Below are positions 17,229-26,188 of a DNA stretch of 64,000 bases, one piece after another. Below the pieces are notes generated by a model, which was not told where the DNA came from, searched no databases, and worked only from the letters and a program-made list of their open reading frames with translations. Position numbers and translations under genes: made by a program. The stretch comes from Herminiimonas sp. KBW02 (GTDB lineage: Bacteria > Pseudomonadota > Gammaproteobacteria > Burkholderiales > Burkholderiaceae_D): positions 482,719 through 546,718 of the forward strand of contig NZ_QAJP01000004.1 in the NCBI RefSeq assembly GCF_003852535.1, in the 5' to 3' direction. Positions within the stretch are counted from its first letter, which is position 1, and the number at the start of each line of letters is the position of its first letter.

Positions 17229-17499
17229 GGTGTTGCGTTCACCCAAACCTATAGTGGAGTGTGGCGAACAGGGCGTACTGTACAGAGCGAAAATGACAGT
17301 ACGATGACATGTGTCACTATCAGCTAATTTTTTTCTCGCCTGTTCTAAAGCGGCATGAATGCCTCTCGGTCATCACACAAGTGGACGCTAATCCTGATAC
17401 AGCATAGAATCGCGCGGCTCGCCGGTTGTGGTGCTTAAGCCGCATCAGACGCAAGACTTTGGGCAATTGTCATTAAGTTGACATGTTTGCTCACTAACA

Positions 17500-19929
17500 T
17501 TGCCTGATGGTAACTCTGCGCCACAGCGTTATTTATGCACCGTCCACGTAGTATTTATCCAAGTACCCGTCACCTTGCAATCCGTACTCAACTCCCTGAA
17601 AAAGCACGGCAATAATCTGATCCTCGGTGAAAAAGGTCTGGTTCCGGTAACCTTTTTGCTGGCGTTTGCGATGCTGACGATTATCTGGTGGGGTACTTTG
17701 TCACGTATGGCACATGAGAAAGAGCTGGTACTGGAAAGCTCGATTTCAGACGGACAGAATATCGCATCCATCGTCGCAACCAATCTGACTGAAGTACTGG
17801 ACAGAGCCAGTCATTACGCCCGCATGGGGCGTTCGATGATGGAAGAAGAGCGCTTTTCCGAGCTGCAGCTCAGGCCCTTGCTGAGTGGTGATCCTGCATA
17901 CTTGCGCATAGCGATCTTTGACGGGCTGGGTAATTTGCTGCAGTCATCTGCCAACCGGCAATCAGAGCCTGAACTCATGCAACTGGTACATGTGGCGCAG
18001 CAGCAAGCCTGGTCGAGCGGGAATGAGACCCAGCTGATGGTAGGGCGACCGTCGATTACCGATAGTTCTGCCTGGCGCGTACCGCTGGTGATTCCGTTCA
18101 CGACTGCTGGCGGTCAGCGTGGATTCCTGGCGGCCGTGATTGATCTCGGCTATTTCCTGCGTTTGTATAAAGATATACATCTCGGCGACGGAGGTCGGAT
18201 CGAGATCCTGACCCGTGATGCTTATCAGCTGGCGGAGTTGAACGGCGCCGGTTTGTCGGCAGGCATCGATTATAAGGGGGCACTTTATAGCTCCTTTCTG
18301 TCGCACCGGGAAGAGGAAGGCGTGATCGAGGCGCCGCGTCCGGGCGCGACTGAACAAGAGATCGCCGTGTATCGCATGCTGGCAAATTATCCGTTTACGG
18401 TCGTTGTGACACGTGACCAAAGCTATGTGATGGCACGCCTGACTGCGCGCCATCGCGATTATTTGCAACGCGCCGTCCTGGTCTCGGTCGTCGTGGTTTT
18501 ACTGATGCTGGGTTTGCTGGTGATCGCTTACCGCCAGCGCCGTCTGTATAACGTGCTGGCGGCGTCGGAACAGGAAAAGCGCAGTCTGATCGGACAACTG
18601 GAGCAGGAGAAAGGGCGGGCACTGCTGCAAGCGTCGCATGATTACCTGACCGGCATTCCCAATCGCATGTTGTTTTACGAACTGGCCGCTGCCGAACTGG
18701 CGCGTGCGCGGCGCAGCCGCAAGTTGTACGGCATGTTTTTCCTCGATCTGGATAAGTTCAAGCTGATCAACGATACGCTGGGTCATGCGGTGGGCGATCT
18801 TTTGCTGCAGGACGTGGCGCGGCGTTTGCGCGAATCATTGCGTGAGTACGATTTGCTGGCGCGGCTGGGTGGCGATGAGTTCGTCATGCTGATTTCGGAA
18901 ATGACATCGGAGAACGATATCGCCAAGGTTGCCGCCAAACTGGTGGATGTGGTGCGTGCGCCTTTCGCTGACCTTGATGGGCACGATATCGAGATCAGTC
19001 CCAGCATAGGCATCGCCCTTTATCCGCGTGATGGACAGAACGTGGAGACCCTGCTCACCCATGCTGATGCCGCAATGTATAACGCCAAGGCGGCCGGGGC
19101 GGGGACATATCGCTTCTTTGACAGTTCGCTGAATGCATCGTCGGCGCGCGATGTTGAGTTGCTGACCCGCTTCAAGCGGGCGATCCGCGATGATGAGTTT
19201 TGCCTGCATTACCAGCCACGCGTCGAATTGCAGGAATTTGGCCTGGTCGGGCTGGAAGCACTGGTGCGCTGGCAGCATCCCGAACACGGTTTGATTTTCC
19301 CGAATGATTTCATCGCGCTGGCTGAAGAAAATGATTTGATCGTATTGCTTGGACGGTGGGTGATCGATGCCGCCTGCCGGCAAATCGTAGCCTGGCGCGC
19401 TGCCGGTTTGCCGCTGGTGCCGGTCGCCATCAATGTCTCGCCCAAGCAATTGAAGGATAGCGCCTTGCTGGAGACCGTGATGGATACGCTGGCGCGTTAC
19501 CAGATAGAACCGGGCTTGCTGGAAATAGAAATTACCGAAGGCTGTTTTATCGAAGACTTCGAGACAGCGAACAAGGTACTGGAACAATTGCGTGCTTATG
19601 GTCTGCGCATTGCGCTGGATGATTACGGTACCGGTTTCTCGGGGTTGAAGAATCTGAAGCAGTTACCGATTTATGCGATCAAGATAGATCGTTCCTTTAT
19701 TCGCGATATTCGGAATGACAATAGCGATGCGGTGATCGTCGCATCCACTATTTCCCTGGCGCATAACCTCGGCTTGCAGGTGGTGGCTGAGGGGGTCGAG
19801 AGCAAGGAACAACTGGTGCACCTGAAGACGGCCGGCTGCGATCAGGTGCAGGGCTTTTATTTCAAGCGACCCGTACCTGCTGCGGACATTGTGGACGTAC
19901 TGCGCCGCGGCAGATTCTCGCCGACATAG
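17500..19929 (+). CDS. membrane GGDEF-EAL cyclic-di-GMP protein
   Basis: The protein is about 809 residues from TTG 17500; the true start is uncertain because no ATG or good ribosome site precedes the first membrane helix (about 47-68). A periplasmic sensor of about 260 residues follows, then a second helix (about 327-346), GGDEF domain (intact GGDEF at 457-461, with an RxxD inhibitory site, REYD, five residues before it) and EAL domain (EALVRW at 586, with NVSPKQL, EITEG, DDYGTGFSGL and KIDRSF). Both active sites look complete, so it could make or break cyclic-di-GMP. The next gene begins 10 bases on and encodes a periplasmic binding protein, a plausible input partner. Confidence 0.85.
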   Translation: MPDGNSAPQRYLCTVHVVFIQVPVTLQSVLNSLKKHGNNLILGEKGLVPVTFLLAFAMLTIIWWGTLSRMAHEKELVLESSISDGQNIASIVATNLTEVLDRASHYARMGRSMMEEERFSELQLRPLLSGDPAYLRIAIFDGLGNLLQSSANRQSEPELMQLVHVAQQQAWSSGNETQLMVGRPSITDSSAWRVPLVIPFTTAGGQRGFLAAVIDLGYFLRLYKDIHLGDGGRIEILTRDAYQLAELNGAGLSAGIDYKGALYSSFLSHREEEGVIEAPRPGATEQEIAVYRMLANYPFTVVVTRDQSYVMARLTARHRDYLQRAVLVSVVVVLLMLGLLVIAYRQRRLYNVLAASEQEKRSLIGQLEQEKGRALLQASHDYLTGIPNRMLFYELAAAELARARRSRKLYGMFFLDLDKFKLINDTLGHAVGDLLLQDVARRLRESLREYDLLARLGGDEFVMLISEMTSENDIAKVAAKLVDVVRAPFADLDGHDIEISPSIGIALYPRDGQNVETLLTHADAAMYNAKAAGAGTYRFFDSSLNASSARDVELLTRFKRAIRDDEFCLHYQPRVELQEFGLVGLEALVRWQHPEHGLIFPNDFIALAEENDLIVLLGRWVIDAACRQIVAWRAAGLPLVPVAINVSPKQLKDSALLETVMDTLARYQIEPGLLEIEITEGCFIEDFETANKVLEQLRAYGLRIALDDYGTGFSGLKNLKQLPIYAIKIDRSFIRDIRNDNSDAVIVASTISLAHNLGLQVVAEGVESKEQLVHLKTAGCDQVQGFYFKRPVPAADIVDVLRRGRFSPT

Positions 19930-19939
19930 AGGAGAAATT

Positions 19940-20842
19940 ATGCGTACCCTGTTTCGTATTGTTCGGTTGCTGTTGCCCCGGACTCTTTTGCCCCGGGTTC
20001 TTTTGCTGTGTTTCTTGCTGTCGCTGACGTCTGTGCAGGCTGCGGAATGCGAACGCCCGGCACGCCTGCATTTCTCGCTGGTGCCGCAGAGCGATTTGCA
20101 AAAGGATGTCGAGTCGCTGAAACCCTTGTTTGCCGACTTGCAGGCTGCGCTCGGAATACCGGTTGAAGTGGTGATGCCGACTTCGTATGGCGCAGTGATC
20201 GAGGATTTGATATCTGGCGCAGTGGATCTGGCGCGCCTCGGTCCTGCAGCCTATGTATCAGCGAAGAAGCAGGACCCCGGCATTAGCGCTTTTGCGACGG
20301 TATCGCGCCGCGCGCCAGGGCAAAGGGAAGAGGACACTTTCTATCATTCGATCCTGATCGTGCGTAAGGGAGGGCCTTATCAGACCATCACTGCGCTGCG
20401 TGGCAAGAAAGTGGCGCTGGTGGATCCGGACAGTACCTCGGGTGCACTGATACCGCGCCATGTGTTTGCGCGTGAAATCCGTATGCCGCTGGAAAAATAT
20501 TTCGGGCAGGTGGTGTATAGCGGGGCGCATGACCAGTCGATCGCCAATCTGAAGAAAGACAAGATAGATGCGGCGTTCATTTCCAGCTCCACCTTGAATA
20601 TGCCGGGTGAAAATATGCGTACCAAGGCGGATGATTTCCTGACCTTATGGCGCTCGGCAGCGATCCCGCGCAATCCCTTTGTCTTGCGCAGCGGCTTGTG
20701 CGCCGATATCAGGAAAAAAATCATCGGCGTCTTTCTCGACAGCGGCGGCAATGCCAATGAAAATCTGATGCGCAAACTGAACGTGACGCGCTTTGTCCCG
20801 GTCAGCGATAAGGATTATCAAATCGTGCGGGACTTGCCTTGA
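19940..20842 (+). CDS. PhnD-like periplasmic binding protein
   Basis: The protein is 300 residues from ATG 19940, preceded by AGAGGAGA. The signal peptide is long and leucine-rich (its gene shows a near-exact 15-base tandem copy encoding LLPRTLLPRV), ending VQA-AECER. The mature protein has the phosphonate/phosphate-binding-like pattern: LGPAAYVSAKK, VALVDPDSTSGALIPRHVF, and DAAFISSSTLN. There is no ABC permease or ATPase nearby; instead it is cotranscribed with the GGDEF-EAL gene. I infer a sensory rather than transport role. It converges with leuD, 16 bases between stops and no terminator visible. Confidence 0.75.
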   Translation: MRTLFRIVRLLLPRTLLPRVLLLCFLLSLTSVQAAECERPARLHFSLVPQSDLQKDVESLKPLFADLQAALGIPVEVVMPTSYGAVIEDLISGAVDLARLGPAAYVSAKKQDPGISAFATVSRRAPGQREEDTFYHSILIVRKGGPYQTITALRGKKVALVDPDSTSGALIPRHVFAREIRMPLEKYFGQVVYSGAHDQSIANLKKDKIDAAFISSSTLNMPGENMRTKADDFLTLWRSAAIPRNPFVLRSGLCADIRKKIIGVFLDSGGNANENLMRKLNVTRFVPVSDKDYQIVRDLP

Positions 20843-20858
20843 GTTGCCCTGAATTCTG

Positions 20859-21476
20859 CTAGGCCGCAGGTAATACTTTGCTCCATGGAGTGCGCGCGTT
20901 GTGGCTGGCCTCAAAGCGTTCGATCTCAGGCAAGAGCTGCATGGTCGCACCTATCATGTCCAGTCCTTCAACGATCATTTGTCGATGCCGCGCTCCCAGC
21001 GTAAATGGAAAGCTGTGTTGTGCGCTGCTGATTGTCATCGCATCCAGGTTTATCGTCAGTTGATGATTGCCGTCATCCATATCTGCCAGCAATACTGCGA
21101 TTTTTTCTTCTTCGAGTGCGATCAGCAGCAAACGATTATTCAATGCATTGCCAAAGAAAATTTCGCCGAAGCTGGGCGCAATGATGGCTTCTATACCGAG
21201 TTGCTGTAAGCCCCAGACTGCATGTTCACGGCTGGAGCCACAGCCGAAGTTAGCACCGCCGAGCAGAAATTTGCTGCCGCTGAAGGCGGGTTGGTTCAGG
21301 ATGAAGTCCGGGCGCGGACTGCCATCCGGATGAAAGCGCAAATCGTATAAAACACCTGGTGCCAGGCCTGCCTTGTCGATGATGCGCAGGAATTGCTTGG
21401 GCATGATTTGATCGGTGTCGAGGTTGGCCAGCAACAATGGTGCGGCGACTCCTTGCAGCAATGTGGCGTCAGACAT
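20859..21476 (-). CDS. leuD: 3-isopropylmalate dehydratase small subunit
   Basis: The protein is 205 residues from ATG 21476, which overlaps the leuC stop by 8 bases (coupled translation). Motifs: LLLANLDTDQIMPKQFL, ANFGCGSSREHAVWGL and PSFGEIFFGNALNN, the swivel domain of aconitase-type dehydratases. With LeuC it isomerises 2- to 3-isopropylmalate. Because leuB and leuA are not here and a dehalogenase leads the operon, this may be a paralogous dehydratase for another hydroxyacid; the sequence alone cannot decide. Confidence 0.88.
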   Translation of the reverse strand: MSDATLLQGVAAPLLLANLDTDQIMPKQFLRIIDKAGLAPGVLYDLRFHPDGSPRPDFILNQPAFSGSKFLLGGANFGCGSSREHAVWGLQQLGIEAIIAPSFGEIFFGNALNNRLLLIALEEEKIAVLLADMDDGNHQLTINLDAMTISSAQHSFPFTLGARHRQMIVEGLDMIGATMQLLPEIERFEASHNARTPWSKVLPAA

Positions 21477-22875
21477 GAGCCAGCTCCTTATCCAGTTCAC
21501 GTACATCCGAGATGCAGCCGCGTATCGCCGCTGCTGCTGCCATCGCGGGACTCATCAGATGGGTCCTGCCTTCACGTCCCTGGCGTCCTTCGAAATTGCG
21601 ATTGGTGGTTGATGCGCAGCGCTCACCTGGTGTCAGCACGTCGTCATTCATCGCGAGGCACATCGAGCAGCCTGGCTGGCGCCATTCAAAACCAGCTTGA
21701 ATAAAAATATCGGCCAGGCCTTCCTGTTCCGCCTGGCGGCGCACCGTGCCGGAACCCGGCACCACCATCGCACGTACGCCCTTGGCGACATGTCGGCCAG
21801 CGATGATGCTGGCGGCGCTGCGCAAGTCTTCGATGCGGCCATTGGTGCAGGAACCGATGAAGACGCGTTCTATCGGCATGCCGAGCAGGGATGCGCCGGC
21901 GGACAAGCCCATGTAGTGCAAAGCCTTGTTGTCGTTGTGTGCGGTGTCCGGTATGTGGCCGTCGATAGGTATCGCCTGATCCGGGCTGGTACCCCAGGTT
22001 ACGTAGGGTGAAACTTCAGCGGCGTTGAAATGATGGTTGGCTTCAAACTGTGCATCCTGGTCTGAGTACAGTGTCAGCCAGTCTTGCTGCGCCTGCGCGA
22101 ACGCAGTTTCATCAAGGTCGACTGCATGTTGTCGGATGTAAGCAAAGGTGATTGCATCGGGACGTATCAACGCCGCACGCGCACCGGCTTCGACTGCCAT
22201 ATTGCATAAGGTCATGCGTGCTTCTGCCGACAGCGTCTCTATCGTGCTGCCGCAAAATTCAACGGCATAGCCGCGTGCACCCTGGGCGCCGATGCGGCTG
22301 ATGATGAGCAAGACCAAATCCTTGACCGATGTACCGACAGGTAATGCGCCATCCACGCGTATACGCATGTTATCGGCGAGTCGATAGACCAGGGTTTGCG
22401 TTGCGAGTATGTGCTCGACTTCAGAGGTGCCGATGCCGAAACCGAGTGCACCGAGTGCGCCGTAAGTCGTGGTGTGGCTGTCGCCGCACAGCACCACCAT
22501 GCCCGGGCGTACCCAGCCGTGTTCCGGCGCGATGATGTGTTCTATGCCTTGCTCGGCATCGTTGGTGTCGAGCAGTTTGATGCCGTACTCGCGGCAATTC
22601 TTTTTCAGATTGCTCGCCTGCAGTGCCGACGGCGGATCGAAGATGACGCGCTGTCCGACTTGCACCGGATGGGTCGGGATGATGTGCGAGACCACGGCCA
22701 GTTGCTGGCGCGGCCGCAGTACTGTGCGTCCTTGCGCCTTTAAACCGGCGAAGGCTTGCGGGCTGGTGTACTCATTCATGATGTGCAGATCGACATACAG
22801 CAGCACGTGCTGTGCATCGAGGCGACTGACCGTGTGCGAGTCCACCAGTTTTTGATATAGCGTGCGTGTAGACAT
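21469..22875 (-). CDS. leuC: 3-isopropylmalate dehydratase large subunit
   Basis: The protein is 468 residues from ATG 22875. The iron-sulfur cluster ligands are in SCTNGRIEDL and GCSMCLAMN, and other aconitase motifs include CGDSHTTTYGALGALGFGIG and NRNFEGRQGREGRTHLMSP. It forms the catalytic subunit with LeuD. It sits second in a dehalogenase-leuC-leuD operon, 22 bases after the dehalogenase stop, and divergent from a DmlR-like LysR gene. That context suggests either leucine synthesis or a dedicated catabolic hydratase; see findings. Confidence 0.9.
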   Translation of the reverse strand: MSTRTLYQKLVDSHTVSRLDAQHVLLYVDLHIMNEYTSPQAFAGLKAQGRTVLRPRQQLAVVSHIIPTHPVQVGQRVIFDPPSALQASNLKKNCREYGIKLLDTNDAEQGIEHIIAPEHGWVRPGMVVLCGDSHTTTYGALGALGFGIGTSEVEHILATQTLVYRLADNMRIRVDGALPVGTSVKDLVLLIISRIGAQGARGYAVEFCGSTIETLSAEARMTLCNMAVEAGARAALIRPDAITFAYIRQHAVDLDETAFAQAQQDWLTLYSDQDAQFEANHHFNAAEVSPYVTWGTSPDQAIPIDGHIPDTAHNDNKALHYMGLSAGASLLGMPIERVFIGSCTNGRIEDLRSAASIIAGRHVAKGVRAMVVPGSGTVRRQAEQEGLADIFIQAGFEWRQPGCSMCLAMNDDVLTPGERCASTTNRNFEGRQGREGRTHLMSPAMAAAAAIRGCISDVRELDKELAHV

Positions 22876-22897
22876 GGTGCGTGTTCTTGGTTGGTGC

Positions 22898-23794
22898 TTA
22901 GTTGGAGAGGAAGGGCAGCACTTCATCGAGCAAAAGTTGCGGCTCGTCTTCCGGGATGTAGTGGCCGCAGTCGAGCGCGTGGCCGTGTACGTTGGCAGCG
23001 AGGTGCTGCCATTCTTCCAGCGGCTGGAAGCATTGCTCAATCACGCCATGCTTGCCCCACAAGGTCAGCATCGGTGCCTGGATTTTGTTGCCGGCGGCGA
23101 GGTCGGCCCGTTCGTGTTCGAGGTCTATACCGGCGCTGGCGCGATAGTCTTCGCAAATGCCGTGGATGGTGGCCGGATCGCGCAAACAGCGCAGGTATTC
23201 GGCATAGGCTTCTGGTGTAAATGGCTTCATCCCGGCGCTGCGTCCGGCGATGGTGTGTTGCAGATAGACGTCCGGATGCGAGTTGACCAGCGTTTCCGGA
23301 AATGGCGCAGGGCGTGTCAGGAAGAACCAGTGGTAGTAAGCGGTGGCAAAGGCGCGATTCGCTTTTTCATACATGGCGAGGGTAGGGGCGACGTCGAGTA
23401 CTACCAGTTTGCGTATGACTGCCGGATGATCAAGTGCCATGCGATAGGCGACGCGGCCACCGCGATCATGCCCCATCAGCAGGAATTGATTGAAGCCCAG
23501 ATGCGCCATCAATGCGATCTGGTCTTCGCCCATCACCCGTTTTGAGTAATTGCTGTGGTCGGGCAAGCCTTGCGGTTTGTCGCTGTCGCCATAGCCGCGC
23601 AGGTCGCTGGCGATGACGGTGTAGTGCTGTGCCAGGGTCTGGGCAACCTTGTGCCAGATCACATGGGTTTGCGGGTGGCCGTGCAGCAGGAGCAGGGCCG
23701 GGCCGCTACCGCCCTTGATATAGGCGATCCTGACGCCGTTGACTTCTGCGGTCTGTCTTTCAAATCCAGCAAATCCTGGAAACCCTTCTAACAT
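22898..23794 (-). CDS. haloacetate (fluoroacetate) dehalogenase-like alpha/beta hydrolase
   Basis: The protein is 298 residues with AGGAG 7 bases before ATG 23794. It matches the fluoroacetate dehalogenase pattern residue for residue where I can compare from memory: nucleophile Asp110 and substrate arginines Arg111 and Arg114 in GHDRGGRVAYRMALDHP, Asp134, the halide pair His155-Trp156 in YYHWFFL, Tyr217 in EDYRAS, and the catalytic His near 278 in CGHYIPEDEP. These cytoplasmic enzymes hydrolyse C-F or C-Cl bonds of haloacetates to glycolate. It heads an operon with leuC-leuD. A non-dehalogenase epoxide hydrolase remains possible but less likely. Confidence 0.75.
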   Translation of the reverse strand: MLEGFPGFAGFERQTAEVNGVRIAYIKGGSGPALLLLHGHPQTHVIWHKVAQTLAQHYTVIASDLRGYGDSDKPQGLPDHSNYSKRVMGEDQIALMAHLGFNQFLLMGHDRGGRVAYRMALDHPAVIRKLVVLDVAPTLAMYEKANRAFATAYYHWFFLTRPAPFPETLVNSHPDVYLQHTIAGRSAGMKPFTPEAYAEYLRCLRDPATIHGICEDYRASAGIDLEHERADLAAGNKIQAPMLTLWGKHGVIEQCFQPLEEWQHLAANVHGHALDCGHYIPEDEPQLLLDEVLPFLSN

Positions 23795-23898
23795 AGTTGA
23801 CTCCTGACGGCGGCGGCTTATCGTGCAGAGGATTGTATAGCTGTTAAAGCGGCATATAATTCATCTTTATTCAGTCTATTATTTCTTTTAATTTAATA

Positions 23899-24813
23899 AT
23901 GAATGAGCTCTCGGATCTGGCGTTTTTCTCTGTCCTGGTAAAGCAGGGCAGCCTGGCTGCGGTCGCACGCGAACTGGGCGTGACGCCGCCAGCGGTGACC
24001 AAGCGGCTGGCCAACCTGGAGCAGCGGCTGGGCGTGCGCCTGCTCAATCGCACCACGCGCACCATGAGCGTGACGCACGAGGGCGAGATTTACCTGGCCG
24101 AAGGTGCGCGTATCCTGTCCGAGATCGAGGAACTGGAGCGTACCGTCAGTCGCAGCCGCGCGGTGCCCAAAGGCTTGCTGCGCATCAACGCCAGCTTTGG
24201 TTTCGGGCGCAAACACATCGTCCCGGCGGTATCCGACTTCATCGCAAAATATCCGGAAATAGAGGTGCAGCTGCAGCTGTCCGACCGGCCTGTAAACCTG
24301 ATAGACCAGGCTTACGACGTCGGCATACGGATAGGCGAGATGCCGGACGCCCGCATCATTGCGCGCAAGATCGCTTCCAATCGTCGTTTGTTGTGTGCGG
24401 CCCCGGCATATATCAAGCGTCACGGCCAGCCTGCGGTGCCGCGTGACTTGCAGAAACAGCAATGCATTGTGTTGCGCGAGAATGATGCTGCTTATGGTAG
24501 CTGGCATTTGCGCCGTGGCAAGCGGCAGGAAAGTATCAAGGTGCGTGGCGCACTCAGCAGCAATGATGGCGAAGCCACGCTGGCCTGGGCGCTGGCCGGG
24601 CATGGCATCCTGATGCGTTCGCAATGGGATGTCGCGGCCTACCTGCGTTCGGGGCGGCTGGTCGAGGTGCTGGCGGACTGGAGCCTGCCGCCCTCGGATA
24701 TCTATGCGGTGTACCCGGAGCGACTGAATCTGTCTGCCAAGGTGACGGCTTTCGTTGATTTCATGAGTGCGCGCTTTGCGTCGCACCTGTCGGAGTCGGG
24801 TGATCCCTGGTAG
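23899..24813 (+). CDS. LysR-family regulator, DmlR-like
   Basis: The protein is 304 residues with an N-terminal winged helix (SLAAVARELGVTPPAVTKRL, LLNRTTRTMSVTHEG) and a periplasmic-binding-like effector domain (FGFGRKHIVPAVSDF, YDVGIRIGEM, RKIASNRRLLCAAP). The wording closely follows E. coli DmlR, the activator of D-malate dehydrogenase. It is divergent from the dehalogenase-leuC-leuD operon with 104 AT-rich bases between, the standard setting for LysR control of the neighbour. Predicted inducer: a small hydroxy- or haloacid, by inference only. Confidence 0.85.
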   Translation: MNELSDLAFFSVLVKQGSLAAVARELGVTPPAVTKRLANLEQRLGVRLLNRTTRTMSVTHEGEIYLAEGARILSEIEELERTVSRSRAVPKGLLRINASFGFGRKHIVPAVSDFIAKYPEIEVQLQLSDRPVNLIDQAYDVGIRIGEMPDARIIARKIASNRRLLCAAPAYIKRHGQPAVPRDLQKQQCIVLRENDAAYGSWHLRRGKRQESIKVRGALSSNDGEATLAWALAGHGILMRSQWDVAAYLRSGRLVEVLADWSLPPSDIYAVYPERLNLSAKVTAFVDFMSARFASHLSESGDPW

Positions 24814-24959
24814 GGGATTGTGTTTCACGCAACACCTGCTGCATGAGTCAAATCAGCCCGCGCCTGACCGTTTGCTTGCCGGATCTGTAATTGATCCGTC
24901 AATTGGCGGTCTGGAAGGGCGCAAATCCTTTAAAATAGCGGCCTACTCCGAGATTATCT

Positions 24960-26072
24960 ATGTCCATTTCAACTACCCAAGAAATCGTTACCGAATTGCG
25001 TGCCGGTCGCATGGTGATTCTGGTCGACGAAGAAGACCGTGAAAACGAGGGCGACCTGGTATTGGCCGCCGAGTTCGTGACCCCGGAAGCGATTAATTTC
25101 ATGGCCAAATTCGGCCGCGGCCTGGTTTGCCTGACGCTGACCGAAGAGCGCTGCGACCAGCTGGCGCTGACCATGATGACGACCCGTAACGGGACTTCGT
25201 ACGGCACCAACTTCACCGTTTCTATCGAGGCGGCCGAAGGTGTGACCACCGGGATCTCGGCAGCGGATCGCGCCAAGACCATCCAGGTCGCTGTTGCCAA
25301 AAATGCCAAGCCATCCGACATCGTGCAGCCTGGCCACATCTTCCCGCTGAAAGCGCAAAAGGGTGGGGTGCTGATGCGCGCTGGTCATACCGAAGCGGGT
25401 TGTGACTTCGCCGAACTGGCGGGTCTGACCCCGGCAGCGGTGATTTGCGAAATCATGAAAGACGACGGCACCATGGCGCGTCTGCCGGATTTGATCGAAT
25501 TCGCTAAAGAACATGGTTTAAAAATCGGCACCATCGCCGACCTGATCCACTACCGTAGCCAGCATGAAACCATCGTTGACCGCGTCGGTGAGCGTACGAT
25601 GGAAACCGTGTACGGCAGCTTCAAGACTATCGTCTACCGTGACAAGCCTAGCGGCGGCGCGCATCTGGCGCTGGTGCATGGCGATATCTCGGCAGACAAG
25701 GAAACCCTGGTGCGTGTGCATCAGCCGGTGTCGGTGCTGGACTGGCTGGAAACCAAGGCGACTACCCACTCGTGGAACCTGGCGTCGGCGATGGCTGCGA
25801 TCAAGCAATCGGAGCGCGGCGTAATGGTCTTGCTGAATTGCGAAGAATCGGCCGATGAGTTTTTTGCCCAGTTCGAGGCATTGAATAATCCGGAAAGTCG
25901 TCCGCAACAACGTGCGGCCCATATGGATTTGCGTACCTACGGTATAGGCGCACAAATCCTGAAGGACCTGTCGGTAGGCAAGATGAAGTTGCTGGCCAAC
26001 CAGCGCAAGATGCCTTCGATGGCTGGCTTTGATCTGGAAGTAACCGGTTATCAGGCACGCACCAGCGATTGA
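24960..26072 (+). CDS. ribB: 3,4-dihydroxy-2-butanone 4-phosphate synthase with degenerate GTP cyclohydrolase II domain
   Basis: The protein is 370 residues. Residues 1-200 are a complete RibB domain (VDEEDRENEGDLVLAAE, MRAGHTEAGCDFAELAG, TIADLIHYR), which makes the four-carbon unit of riboflavin from ribulose 5-phosphate. The C-terminal 165 residues align with RibA but lack the zinc-binding cysteine motif (CLTGD...RCDCG); the site reads VRVHQPVSVLDWLETKATTH instead. It therefore probably lacks cyclohydrolase activity, like RibBX-type proteins. ribH and nusB follow. No FMN riboswitch is visible in the 146 bases upstream. Confidence 0.9.
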   Translation: MSISTTQEIVTELRAGRMVILVDEEDRENEGDLVLAAEFVTPEAINFMAKFGRGLVCLTLTEERCDQLALTMMTTRNGTSYGTNFTVSIEAAEGVTTGISAADRAKTIQVAVAKNAKPSDIVQPGHIFPLKAQKGGVLMRAGHTEAGCDFAELAGLTPAAVICEIMKDDGTMARLPDLIEFAKEHGLKIGTIADLIHYRSQHETIVDRVGERTMETVYGSFKTIVYRDKPSGGAHLALVHGDISADKETLVRVHQPVSVLDWLETKATTHSWNLASAMAAIKQSERGVMVLLNCEESADEFFAQFEALNNPESRPQQRAAHMDLRTYGIGAQILKDLSVGKMKLLANQRKMPSMAGFDLEVTGYQARTSD

Positions 26073-26188
26073 GCATTCGTTCAAATTTTATTGAATTGAA
26101 CAATCATTTCAATCACTTGTTGGTGCTGGTAGTAAAGTCGAAAAGAATTAGTTGAATTAAACGCGCGTCGCGCATGAAGGGGAACACC

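Noticed and set aside
23899-24813. Naming the regulator dmlR
   Set aside because: Similarity is strong but no D-malate dehydrogenase gene lies nearby, so only the family label is given.
24814-24959. FMN riboswitch upstream of ribB
   Set aside because: The conserved RFN blocks are not present; the leader is too short.
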